Positions 8,567-17,959 of a stretch of DNA of 64,000 nt are shown here, piece after piece; the first letter of the stretch is position 1; each line of letters starts with the position of its first letter. The notes below the pieces were generated by a model. That model made no database searches, was not told the DNA's origin, and saw nothing but the letters and a program-made list of their open reading frames with translations. Position numbers and translations under genes: made by a program. Origin of the DNA: CAVPGP01 sp963718065. Its GTDB lineage: Bacteria; Actinomycetota; Thermoleophilia; Gaiellales; Gaiellaceae. The stretch is taken from the NCBI GenBank assembly GCA_963718065.1, contig CAVQYE010000019.1, positions 186,001 through 250,000 of the forward strand, written 5' to 3'.

Positions 8567-10292
8567 TGTCGGCTGAGACCGAAAAGGGCTTCGGCACCGG
8601 TCTTCGCGCGCAGCTCGAAGCGGCGCGAGGCGGAACGAGCCGCAGGAGTCGAGGAGCGCCGCCGTCGAGGCGGAGGAGCCGCCGCCGCAACCGCCCCGCC
8701 GCTCGCCGCACGGTCTTCGACGACCTGGACATGCTCCGCGCCGAGCTGAAGGCGTCGCTTTCGCGTGAGGAGGAGCTGCGCAACGCTCTCTCCCGGCAGG
8801 TCGAGATCTACAAGCGGGAGCTCGAGGCTGCCGGCGACACGTCGCGCATGGCGTCCGAGGTCGCCCAGAAGGAGGCGCAGCTGGAGGCAGCCGAGGAGGC
8901 GATCGCCGCGCGCGAGCGCCAGCTGGCCGAGCAGCAGGAGGCCTCGAAGACGCGCTGCGCGAGCTGCAGGCCCGCGAGCGCGAGATCGAGACGTCGTAGC
9001 GGCGGCTCGACACGGCGCAGCAGCAGCTCGGCGAGGCCCGCCGCGAGCTCGAGGACCGCCAGCGCGAGCTCGGCGACCTCCAGGCCCGGGCGACCGCGGT
9101 CGAGGCGCGTGCCGCCGAGCGCGAGGCGCAGGTCGAGGCCAAGCTCGAGACGCTCACCTCCGCCGACGGCGAGCGCGAGCTCGCGGCCGCCGAGGTCGCC
9201 TCACAGCTGCAGGCGATCGGCGATCAGGAGCGCCAGGTCGCCGCCCGCGAGGAGGAGCTCGCCCGTCTCCGGAGCGAGCTCGACGCCGAGTCCGAGCGCA
9301 AGCGCCGCGAGCTGGAGGACATGCTCGCCGAGCGCCAGCGCGAGATGGCCGCGCGCGACGCGGCAGCCACCGAGCGCGAGGTCGCTGCTGAACGAGCGCG
9401 ACACGCCTCGCGCGGGAGCGCGAGTCGTCATTCACCACGCGCGAGCGTGAGCTCGAGGAGCGGTTCCGGGCCGTCGCAGCGATCCAGACAGACTTTGCGA
9501 AGCAGCACAGGCCGAGGTCGAGGCGCGAGCGCAGGAGCTGACCAAGCTCGAGACCGAAGCTCGACGCACGCAAGCTGGCACTGACCCAGGGCGAGGCCGG
9601 CATGGCCGCCTGGGAAGGCCGCCTGCGCGCCAACCAGGACCGGCTCGAGCGCGAGCGCGCGGGCCACGGCCAGACCTCGCAGGAGGCGTTCGCGCTTCTC
9701 TCCGAGCTCGAGCAGCGCGAGGCTGAGCTCAACCGGCGCGAGCAGGAGCTGCTCGTCGCGCCCGAGGCCGGCGGCGCGCGTGGCGCCGAGCTCGACTCCC
9801 GCGAGGCCCTGCTGGCCGCGCGCGAGGCAGAGCTCAACCGCCGCGAGGCGTCGATCGTCCGCGACGACGAGCGCACGGCGTCGGTGCGTCGCCCGCGAGC
9901 GCGAGCTGAACGCCCGCGAGGCCGAGGTGACGAGCGCCGAGAAGCTGTTCGACTCCCAGAAGACGAGGCTCGAGCGGCTGGAGAAGCGCCTGCAGCGCAC
10001 CGAGGACGCGATCGCCGAGCAGATCAAGGAGCTGGAGCGCCGCGAGGAGGAGATGACGCGGCACGAGGCTCGCCAGGAGGCCGATCAGGAGCTCCGCGAC
10101 GAGAAGCTCGAGAAGCGCGAGCGCCATGTCGCCGAGCGCGAGCAGCGCCTCGGCCGCCGCCAGGAAGACCTCGCGGCCTACGTCGGCGAGCTGCAGGACA
10201 AGCTGGACGACCGCGAGACCGAATGGTGGCGCAAGCAGCTCGGAGCAGACCCGGTCGAGTCCGAGCCCGAGCCGACGAAGCTCGCCGGCTGA
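8566..10292 (+). CDS. Large coiled-coil protein downstream of tadC (frame broken)
   Basis: An ATG at 8566 starts MSAETEKGFGTGLRAQLEA. After a basic, Pro-rich segment nearly all of the roughly 570-residue product is charged coiled coil, built from repeated units such as ARERQLAEQQE, AREREIE, NRREQELLVA, NAREAEVTSAEKLFDSQ and EKRERHVAEREQRLGRR, ending in TEWWRKQLGADP and an acidic tail. There is no signal peptide or membrane helix. At least five breaks occur between 8950 and 9900. I do not recognise a named family. Its overlap with tadC suggests translational coupling and a cytoplasmic role linked to the pilus machine, such as a scaffold or polar anchor; that role is inference. Confidence 0.7.
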
Positions 10293-10333
10293 GCGAAATC
10301 CACCGAAACGCTGCCGCTACACTGTCCGTCCGC

Positions 10334-10416
10334 GCGGATGTGGCGGAATTGGTAGACGCGCACGGTTCAGGTCCGTGTGGGGGCAACCCGTGGAGGTTCA
10401 AGTCCTCTCATCCGCA
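10334..10416 (+). tRNA. trnL: tRNA-Leu (anticodon CAG)
   Basis: The acceptor stem GCGGATG pairs with CATCCGC and is followed by an A discriminator. The D-loop GGTAGACGC, an anticodon stem CACGG/CCGTG around loop TTCAGGT (anticodon CAG), a long class II variable arm and a T-loop GTTCAAGTC are all present. CCA is not encoded. The 3' end is part of a 14-nt repeat that recurs at 13202-13215, marking this tRNA as an integration site. Confidence 0.96.
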
Positions 10417-11262
10417 TAGCCGTTTTTGAGCGGGAACCGGGAACACTCCGGGAACAAACGGATGAGTGGCGGCGCTCTGCCGCCCGGCCGCGATTTCTGT
10501 CAGGGCTTCCGGGCTCGGATGGCCGTGTTCGCCGCTCGCCGATCTCCACGAGATCGTAGGGGCTTGGATGGTCCACATGGTCGTACTCGGCTGTGTATTC
10601 GAGTGGCAGCCGGTAGATGGATTCCTGCGCCATCCGCACGTTGAATTGCAGCGACTGCACTACAGACACTGAGTCGTCGAGCCCGGCTTCGTCGAGGACG
10701 GCGCGGACTTCCTTCTCGAAGGCTCGACGACTCCGATTCGCGAGCTACGACGCCGGCAGTGCGAGTTTCAATCTCGTTGGTCAGCGCGGTGATCTCTTGC
10801 AGTTTGGCGTTGCGTTCGGCTTCGTACCCGTCGGCGAGGTCGGTCAGTTGGTCAACTGGACCGCGCGATATCGTCAGCATGTCGTTGGGCTAGCAGTGCA
10901 GTCTGGCTGCTCACCGGGAAGAAGATCCAAAGCCGTCCAATACGTCGGCGTGTATCAAGAAGGGTGTTGCGCACATCTCCGGCCTCGCGCCGCAGGCCTT
11001 CGTAGTCGAAGCCAAGCTCGGAGGGCCGGTACTTCGAGAACAACGCTTCGGCGGCGGTAATGCAGGCACTGAGTCCCTCTTCGGCGAAAGTGATGGCTTC
11101 TGTCATCTTGTCGCGACGCTTCTCTTTGCGTTCGTAGCTCGTGGTGACCACTGCGGCAGAAGCCGCACCCGCAAGGAGACCGAAGACACCAGTCGTAACC
11201 GCGACGGCGATCGCCGCCCAGGCTGGCAATTCCGTTGCGGCGACGATTCCGGTCACTCCCAT
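10367..11262 (-). CDS. Membrane-anchored coiled-coil protein in the island (frame broken)
   Basis: Three minus-strand frames join end to end. The N-terminal part (from 11262) has a hydrophobic helix AIAVAVTTGVFGLLAGAA followed by a basic coiled coil (SYERKEKRRDKMTEAITFAEE). The middle (10880 down to about 10720) continues with VDQLTDLADGYEAERNAKLQ. The C-terminal part (from about 10720) contains MAQESIYRLPLEYTAEYDHV. Breaks are near 10865 and 10720. The last frame reads antisense through tRNA-Leu to 10367, so the natural C-terminus is probably nearer 10430. It resembles small membrane proteins of integrative elements; no family is recognised. Confidence 0.5.
10413..10426 (+). repeat. Direct repeat, putative attL
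   Basis: The 14-mer CGCATAGCCGTTTT covers the last four bases of tRNA-Leu and the next ten. An identical copy in the same orientation lies at 13202-13215. Confidence 0.6.
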
Positions 11263-11321
11263 GGAGAACGGTTACTTACTCCGCGTTTGTGCAGAAGGCA
11301 AGTATCGGTCTCGACCACGCT

Positions 11322-11621
11322 TCAGTATCTGGCTGCCCGGGCGTCGTAGCGATCGAACGCCGCGCGCAGATGGTCGTCTGTCCGCTTGAGCCAGCGCGCA
11401 TACGTGTCTTCGAGCTGTGTCACGGACGCGCCCATGATCGTCGCCAAGTGCCATAGGTGGACACCATCCTCGATCGCAAAGCTATGCCGCATGTCCACGA
11501 TGCGTCGATGGTCGATCCCCGCGGCCCGGAGCGCGGGCGTCCACACACGGTGCCGGACCTTCTCGGCGTCGATGTAGCCTCCGCGCGCGGCAGGGAACAG
11601 GATCGGCGTGTCGAGTGTCAT
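11322..11621 (-). pseudogene. Tyrosine recombinase (integrase) C-terminal fragment
   Basis: The 99-residue frame matches the catalytic C-terminus of phage-type integrases: VDMRHSFAIEDGVHLWHLAT supplies the Arg-His box and MGASVTQLEDTYARW ends with the nucleophilic tyrosine. The N-terminal arm-binding and core-binding domains and the first catalytic Arg are missing; an in-frame TAG lies nine codons upstream of the ATG. It sits near tRNA-Leu, as expected for the integrase of an element inserted there. The fragment is too short to be functional. Confidence 0.75.
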
Positions 11622-11732
11622 GGTGAGCCCTTCGCTGTCCCTGGTCTAGACCAGCACGTGTACGTTTCGCAAGGGTCTGGCGCCGGCCCCGATGGTCGCT
11701 AGCGACGACGAGGAGCCCTGCCATGGTGCCTG

Positions 11733-12220
11733 TTAGGGCTGTGTGGGCGTCACCGTCTCACCGAGCGCCGACCTTGGGGTGTCACTCCAGTCGAACGTTG
11801 CTGCGGCCGGCGGTGGAGCAGCGGAACCGGCTTGTGCGATTGCGCTCGCCTGCAGGCTGGTTGCCGAGGAGGCGTCCTTGAGGGCCGTCGGCGGCTTGGT
11901 CCCCGTCGACCTCAGTGAGACAAGACTGGTCAGAAGACCGAACCAGAACGGCGCGCCGAGCATCACCATGAGTCCGGTCAGGATCCAACCCCGAGCATGC
12001 CCCATTGGGCCGATGTCCAGTTGAGCGGGGATCGGTTCTTGTTCCACGCATCCTTGGATGCGTTGTCCCAACCGACGGGGAGACTGAGCTCTTTCAGGCT
12101 GTCGGTCGTCGCGGCGACGCTTGTCAGATCCTTGGGCTCGCCGCTATCGGCGACGCCGGACGCGGCTGTCGCGACCGCTTGGCGCGTGAATGGCGATCGT
12201 TCCCGCCGCAGCCGCTCCAA
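11733..12220 (-). CDS. Small membrane protein of the 'GAPFWF' type (frame broken)
   Basis: Two frames join near 12000. Upstream is a soluble segment ending LSLPVGWDNASKDAWNKNR, then the hydrophobic GWILTGLMVMLGAPFWFGLL helix and LVSLRSTGTKP, with an Ala/Pro-rich tail. The motif G-W-x5-A/G-L-x4-LGAPFWF-x-L-L followed by LR-x-x-G is one I recall from uncharacterised bacterial membrane proteins that usually have extra N-terminal helices, which are absent or disrupted here. The TTG start at 12220 is uncertain. It lies just downstream of the 12295-12726 gene on the same strand. Confidence 0.5.
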
Positions 12221-12294
12221 GCCTGCTACGGCTCACTCTCCACGGCTGCGGCGGAGACAACCTCTACTCGGTCAAACACGACGGGCGAGGACGG

Positions 12295-12726
12295 CTACTT
12301 GCGCAGGACCTTGCAGAAATAGCCTTTCGAGTAGTAGTTCGATCTACCGCTCCCGTCGGTGAAGTGATTGAACGTCTCCACCCTCAGCGAGCCACTGTCG
12401 AGGACGCCTGTGACGATCGCGACCTTGAAGGCGAACTTGTACTGGGCACTGAAAGCGACAGCTGCGCTTGAGCTGACGTCGGCGGCATAGGCGAGCCCCG
12501 GCACCTTCCCCCAGTCGCATGGCGTGGGGGTGCAGGCGCCGAACGCCTGCACGGTGATCGAGGAGCCTGAGGCAGCGATCACGATCTTCACCAGGTTCCG
12601 GGTGGCACCATCGCAAGCGTTCCAGGTGCCGACCAACGCGGCCTGTCCCACGACCGCGGCAGCCTTCGCTTCGGCTGCTTTCTGGGCCAGGTCTGACGGT
12701 GCTTTGAATTCATGCTTCGCGGGCAT
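12295..12726 (-). CDS. Conserved 'TPCDWG' beta-domain protein, unknown function
   Basis: A 143-residue product from an ATG with GGGAG upstream. After a short Ala-rich N-terminus the domain runs LVGTWNACDGATRNLVKIVI, FGACTPTPCDWG, FSAQYKFAFKVAIVTG, RVETFNHFTDGSGRSNYY and ends in FCK. I recall the pattern 'GTW...TR.I..I...FG.C.PTPCDWG...DGSGR..Y' from uncharacterised proteins in many bacteria; I know no function. It has four cysteines and no signal peptide. It is the best-preserved gene in the island and is probably cargo. Confidence 0.65.
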   Translation of the reverse strand: MPAKHEFKAPSDLAQKAAEAKAAAVVGQAALVGTWNACDGATRNLVKIVIAASGSSITVQAFGACTPTPCDWGKVPGLAYAADVSSSAAVAFSAQYKFAFKVAIVTGVLDSGSLRVETFNHFTDGSGRSNYYSKGYFCKVLRK

Positions 12727-13090
12727 TTCTCACTCCCTAATCGGCTGTTCCGCTCCGGAATCCGTTCTCGGTTTCCGGAACCTTCGAGCTCACGAAGATC
12801 AGAATCACCCTCCTCTCCCAGCGGCGTGGCCGGTAGCCGACGCACGTTGTGGTGGGCCGCGAAAGAGCTTGCGCTTGTGGCAGCACAAGCATGGCTTCGA
12901 CGGCCGCGCACGCCCGTTCCGAGCAGAAGCGGGGCTGACCCAACGTGCGGCAGCGACCTCGCATCCGACATAGAAGTCTCTTGGACTTGGACTAGAGCTA
13001 GCCGCTTACTAAGCGCAATACCAAGCTATGTCCGCGGACACCAACAGTCAAGTCTTGCTTTGCCGAATGGCGACAGCGTGTTGTCGCTCC

Positions 13091-13106
13091 ATGAGAGGAC
13101 TTGAAC
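13091..13106 (-). repeat. Inverted 16-nt copy of the tRNA-Leu T-arm
   Basis: On the minus strand the sequence GTTCAAGTCCTCTCAT equals positions 10396-10411 of tRNA-Leu exactly. It lies about 100 bp inside the right direct repeat, in opposite orientation to the tRNA. It may be a displaced attachment-site fragment or a remnant of another tRNA. Confidence 0.55.
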
Positions 13107-13201
13107 GCCTGTCCTGACAGCTGAGGTCACCGCGGGGCGTATCTCGAGCCTCGTCTTTGTGGTCGGTGCACAGGGAGAGTGAACTCGGGTACGTCGGGGT
13201 G

Positions 13202-13215
13202 CGCATAGCCGTTTT
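13202..13215 (+). repeat. Direct repeat, putative attR
   Basis: Identical 14-mer to 10413-10426 (CGCATAGCCGTTTT), same orientation. It marks the likely right boundary of the element inserted at tRNA-Leu. Confidence 0.6.
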
Positions 13216-13386
13216 CTGGCGATGGAACGGACGAGACGTGTGTCCCTGCGCGCACCGTAGTTCGCCGACGCGGCCAAGGCGGACACCGAGGTCACGCTCG
13301 CGAACTAGCGCTAACGGACAACCGGCACCGGCCGGGGAGCCTGTCCCTCCCCGACCCGTGCGGGCCTCGCTCGGCGTGAGCGCCGC

Positions 13387-14505
13387 CTACGAGGCGGTCC
13401 AGTAGATGTCCTCGGTCCAGCAGTGCGGGCCGCCGTAGACCCCCGTGTAGTCGACGACGCGCACGGTCCCGCTCGCGCTCCCGGGGGCAGTGAGCTTTCC
13501 CGCGACGGACAGGGTGAGCACCATGTTGGACCCGACGGTGCTCTTGCTGTTGATCACGAACCTTCCTTCCGGATCGACGGGAATCGTGCCCTCGACCCAG
13601 ACCTTGGCGTCGCGAATGAACGAGAGCGGGGTATCGCAGGTCAGGTCGACGAAGAAGTACAAGCCCCACAGAGCCGTGGCACCCGAGCCGACCTCGAAAG
13701 CGATGTACTTCCATTGGGCGGTCGACCCCGAGTAGGGGCCGTCGCGCGCCGCGACATCGTCGTTCTTGATCGTGCCCGTCGCGGTCCCGTCGGCGATGGA
13801 GGCGTTGACCGGGCTGGACAGCGTGACCGTCAGGGTTTCGTCGGGCTCGACCGCTTTGTCACTGGCGACCGCGACCGTGACGGCGGTCGTCGTTTGCCCC
13901 GGCTTGAAGGTGACTACGCCGCCCGCAGCCGTGTAGTCGCTCGCGGCGACGGCGGTTCCGTCGGAGATCGCGTAGTGCGCCGCGACGCTGAGCGGTGTCG
14001 CCGCCGAGAGGCTGACGGCGAAGCTCAGGGTCGAGCTTCCCTCGCTTCCCTCCACCACCGAGGCGTCGGCAACGGAGATCGACGGCTTCGGGAGCGCGCG
14101 AATCTGGAGGCTAGCGATCCTCGTGGCGGTCGAACCGGCGGACTGGATCGTCACCTTCACCCGGAGCACCTTTCCGTTCGCCGCCACGGGGACGACGAAC
14201 GAGACGCGCGCGAGTCCTTGCTTGAACGACTCGGCGTGGGCGATGACCTTCCCTGCATAGGACGGCTCGCAGATCATCCTGCCGCGGGTCAGGGGCGCGC
14301 CGCTGTCGCTCCGCGTTACCCTGAAGATGACGGTCAAGCGCTTTCCGGGCGACGCCTGGGAAGGAACAGCGACAGGTCGCCCGATCACGGGCTTCGGCCC
14401 GGTCGACGCGCTGCCGGCGCTCGCGGCCGAAGCGCCCGCGGCGAGGACGCAGATGATCAAGCCCAGCAGACCGGCGTGCATCGGTGCTCGCCAGATCGAG
14501 AACAT
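13387..14505 (-). CDS. Secreted Calx-beta domain protein
   Basis: About 372 residues. The ATG at 14505 has AAGGGAGGG just upstream and starts a signal peptide (hydrophobic GLLGLIICVLAAGASAAS); an earlier in-frame ATG at 14535 lacks this support. Domains in order: an Ig-like beta-sandwich (residues about 40-135), one Calx-beta domain (about 140-255; ISVADASVVEGSEG, DYTAAGGVVTFKPG, VEPDETLTVTLSSPVNA and the closing GTIKNDD), and a C-terminal beta domain with two cysteines. Calx-beta domains bind calcium and occur in surface or adhesive proteins. Partner and function are unknown. Confidence 0.85.
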   Translation of the reverse strand: MFSIWRAPMHAGLLGLIICVLAAGASAASAGSASTGPKPVIGRPVAVPSQASPGKRLTVIFRVTRSDSGAPLTRGRMICEPSYAGKVIAHAESFKQGLARVSFVVPVAANGKVLRVKVTIQSAGSTATRIASLQIRALPKPSISVADASVVEGSEGSSTLSFAVSLSAATPLSVAAHYAISDGTAVAASDYTAAGGVVTFKPGQTTTAVTVAVASDKAVEPDETLTVTLSSPVNASIADGTATGTIKNDDVAARDGPYSGSTAQWKYIAFEVGSGATALWGLYFFVDLTCDTPLSFIRDAKVWVEGTIPVDPEGRFVINSKSTVGSNMVLTLSVAGKLTAPGSASGTVRVVDYTGVYGGPHCWTEDIYWTAS

Positions 14506-14677
14506 GACCCTCCCTTCGGGACGGGGCGCAAGCACGCCCGAAAAGGACGTCCTCTCGGGCGTTGATGGTCGAGTCCTCTCCCGTGCGGGCCTCGAGACGA
14601 TTGGGTCCGGCCCTCATCACGCTGCGGACAACTACCGATCCGTCTTGCGCGAGACGGCGCAACAAGGGCGGTTCAGC

Positions 14678-15400
14678 TCAACGCGCGCTCAAGGCGGGAT
14701 GCAGAACGGGGCGCCCTTCCTCGCGGAGGATCGGAGACGACGCCTTGAATCCCCAGATCAGCGGGTAGATGCCAAGCGAGAGCTCCCAGATGATCTCGGG
14801 GATCGTCGCGATGCCCTGCACCGGTGCGCCTGCGTCGTAGAGATCGAACAGCACGCCGATGCCCGAGAGGATGAGGAGCGGACCTCCGATCAGTCCCAGC
14901 ATGGCCAGGCCCCTGGGCATCAGGCCGGACTTGTACATCAGGTAGCCCAGGATCAACCCGTTCCCGATGCCGACGACGAAGCCGGGGCCGAGCAGGAACG
15001 TCCAGTCCTTGATCGCGGCGAGCGATTCCGCCAGGCCACCGAGTGCGGCGGCGTCCGCGCCCGCGTCATGCCGCAACGTCACGATCGCAAGGACGGCGAT
15101 GATGCCGACGAGGATGAAGACGCACTCCATGATGCGAGCCGTGACGTAGCCGAACGTGAGGATCTCGTTCTGCCGCTTGAGGATCGGGATCAGCACGACC
15201 GCGGTACCAATGTTCGCGAGGATGAGGATCAACTCGAGGAGCGCCCCGAAGTAGATCTGGTTGTCGGCGCCGGCGCCGGCGATGTAGCCCTGGGGATCAT
15301 CGAGAACCGGCTGGTACAGACCAAGCGCCGGGATCGACGTGATGAAGGTGATGAGGTAAAGCGCGCCAAAGGCGACCGCAATCCTTCTCTGTGCAGTCAT
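14678..15400 (-). CDS. DUF4386 family membrane protein
   Basis: A 240-residue polytopic protein. The ATG at 15400 follows AAGGGG at a sensible distance and is preferred to the ATG at 15424. It starts TAQRRIAVAFGALYLITFIT, the opening typical of DUF4386 proteins, and has about six membrane helices with LILANIGTAVVLIPIL, ILVGIIAVLAIVTL and FLLGPGFVVGIGNGLILGYL. No catalytic motif is visible and the family has no defined function. It stands alone between the Calx-beta gene and the divergent hydrogenase operon. Confidence 0.85.
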   Translation of the reverse strand: MTAQRRIAVAFGALYLITFITSIPALGLYQPVLDDPQGYIAGAGADNQIYFGALLELILILANIGTAVVLIPILKRQNEILTFGYVTARIMECVFILVGIIAVLAIVTLRHDAGADAAALGGLAESLAAIKDWTFLLGPGFVVGIGNGLILGYLMYKSGLMPRGLAMLGLIGGPLLILSGIGVLFDLYDAGAPVQGIATIPEIIWELSLGIYPLIWGFKASSPILREEGRPVLHPALSAR

Positions 15401-15556
15401 GTTGACCCCTTTCGTCGCGGTCACGGCGGCGCGAGCGTACGCCGCCGCGGAATGATCCCAAGTTCGCGTGACCGCCGCCTCTTCCGCTGATCCGATATCC
15501 GCGAATCCACCGATGTAGGGTCGGGTGCGTCGCCGCAGGATTCGGGGGGAAGGTCA

Positions 15557-16679
<1,123 letters not shown>

Positions 16680-16693
<14 letters not shown>

Positions 16694-17148
16694 CGCGTTG
16701 CTCCGCGACGTGCCCGTGTTCCGCGGCCTGGCGGACGACCAGCTGACGCTGATTGCCGGCTGCGGCTCGAATGTCCACTTCGAAGAGGACACCGTCCTCT
16801 TCCGCGAAGGCGACCAGGCGGACGCCTTCTATCTTGTCCGGCAAGGTGCGGTCGCGCTCGAGACCTTCGCGCCCGTGCCGGGGAGCGATGACGATCGAGA
16901 CGCTCGAGGCCGGTGAGGTCGTCGGCTGGTCGTGGCTCTTCCCGCCCTACCGCTGGCACTTCGACGCGCGGGCGCTGACGCCGATACGCGCGACGATGTT
17001 CGACGGCGCGTGCCTGCGCGGAAAGTGCGAGACGGACACGGCGCTGGGCTACGAGCTGATGTCCCGCTTCGCACAGATCCTGATCGAACGGCTGCAGTGG
17101 ACGCGCCTCCGGCTCCTCGACGTCTATGGCGATGGCCGTTCACGCTGA
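16680..17148 (+). CDS. Cyclic nucleotide-binding domain protein in the hydrogenase operon (frame broken)
   Basis: The ATG at 16680 overlaps the hydB end by 14 bp. The first part (ALLRDVPVFRGLADDQLTLI, VLFREGDQADAFYLVRQGAV) is the first half of a Crp/cAMP-binding beta-roll. After a one-base break near 16885 it resumes with TIETLEAGEVVGWSWLFPPY and RWHFDARALTPI, then a C-terminal helix ending at 17148. At about 156 residues it is a binding domain alone, with no helix-turn-helix, so it is unlikely to bind DNA directly. Its place between hydB and hydG suggests it regulates or assembles the enzyme in response to a nucleotide; that is inference. Confidence 0.8.
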
Positions 17149-17959
17149 GCCTCTTCTGGCGGAGGCGCCCCGGCCGTTCCGGGTCCTCAGCCGGCGACTC
17201 GAGACCTACGACACGTGGACACTCGAGCTCGAGCCGGTCGACGGAGCGCCGCTCGTCCCGCAACCGGGCCAGTTCACGATGCTCTACGCGTTCGGCATCG
17301 GCGAGGTCCCGATCTCCGTCTCCGAGATCGGCGGCGGCAAGCTCGTCCACACGGTTCGCGCCGTCGGCGCCGTCACCGAGGCGATCTGCGCTGCTCACCC
17401 GGGAGTCACGCTCGGCGTGCGCGGCCCGTTCGGCAACGCGTGGCCGGTCGCAGAGGCAGCCGGTGGCGACCTCGTCGTGGTCGCCGGCGGTATCGGCCTC
17501 GCCCCGCTCCGCCCGGCGATCCGCCACGCGATCGCGAACAGGCCGGAGTACGGGCAGGTGACGCTCCTCTACGGCAGCCGCACGCCGCGCGACCTGCTCT
17601 ACCGGCGGGAGCTCGATCGCCTGTCCGAGATCGCCGTCGACATCACGGTCGACACCGCCGACACGGACTGGCGCGGCAAGGTCGGCGTCGTGCCGAAGCT
17701 GATCGCCGGCGCGGACTTCGATCCTGCGAAGACCACCGCGCTCGTCTGCGGCCCGGAGATCATGATGCACTTCGCCGCGCTGGCGCTCCTCGAGCGCGGC
17801 GTGCCGGCCGAGCGGATCTACGCCTCGATGGAGCGGGACATGCGCTGCGGCGTCGGCCACTGCGGTCACTGCCAGCTCGGGCCGACGCTGATCTGCCGCG
17901 ACGGCCCCGTCTACCGCTGGAGCGAGCTGGAGCCCCTGCTCGCGGTGAGGGAGCTGTGA
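17126..17959 (+). CDS. hydG: [NiFe] hydrogenase FAD/NAD(P)-binding subunit HydG
   Basis: A 277-residue ferredoxin-NADP reductase-like subunit. The FAD-binding beta-barrel ends in LVHTVRAVGAVTEAI; the nucleotide-binding half starts VVAGGIGLAPLRPAI and includes LVCGPEIMM. Near the C-terminus MRCGVGHCGHCQLG plus a later cysteine forms a [2Fe-2S] site. In group 3b enzymes this subunit exchanges electrons with NADP(H). It overlaps the preceding gene by 23 bp and the following one by 4 bp. Confidence 0.92.
   Translation: MAMAVHAEPLLAEAPRPFRVLSRRLETYDTWTLELEPVDGAPLVPQPGQFTMLYAFGIGEVPISVSEIGGGKLVHTVRAVGAVTEAICAAHPGVTLGVRGPFGNAWPVAEAAGGDLVVVAGGIGLAPLRPAIRHAIANRPEYGQVTLLYGSRTPRDLLYRRELDRLSEIAVDITVDTADTDWRGKVGVVPKLIAGADFDPAKTTALVCGPEIMMHFAALALLERGVPAERIYASMERDMRCGVGHCGHCQLGPTLICRDGPVYRWSELEPLLAVREL

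Larger units (their letters stand above)
10334..13215. mobile_element. Remnant of an element integrated at tRNA-Leu
   Basis: The segment begins at a tRNA 3' end and ends at a second copy of the tRNA-proximal 14-mer CGCATAGCCGTTTT (10413-10426 and 13202-13215, direct, 2,789 bp apart). In between lie a tyrosine recombinase C-terminal fragment, several broken or unrecognised genes on the minus strand, and codon use looser than in the flanking operons. This is the usual layout of a small or mostly deleted integrative element. The boundaries rest on the repeat only; no excision module, replication gene or intact integrase remains. Confidence 0.6.
12727..13386. other. Intergenic region at the right end of the island
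   Basis: About 660 bp without a convincing gene; overlapping frames here have no family signal. It contains a 16-nt inverted copy of the tRNA-Leu T-arm (13091-13106), the right copy of the 14-nt direct repeat (13202-13215), and the promoter region for the 12295-12726 gene. Composition is less GC-rich than in the neighbouring operons. Confidence 0.6.

Noticed and set aside
3056..10292. Programmed ribosomal frameshifting in the tad genes
   Set aside because: Too many shifts, in both directions, with no slippery heptamers or consistent context; one-base sequence errors are simpler.
10367..10430. C-terminal extension of the island membrane protein ending in GLEPPRVAPTRT
   Set aside because: This is a read-through of the antisense strand of tRNA-Leu, a common annotation artefact.
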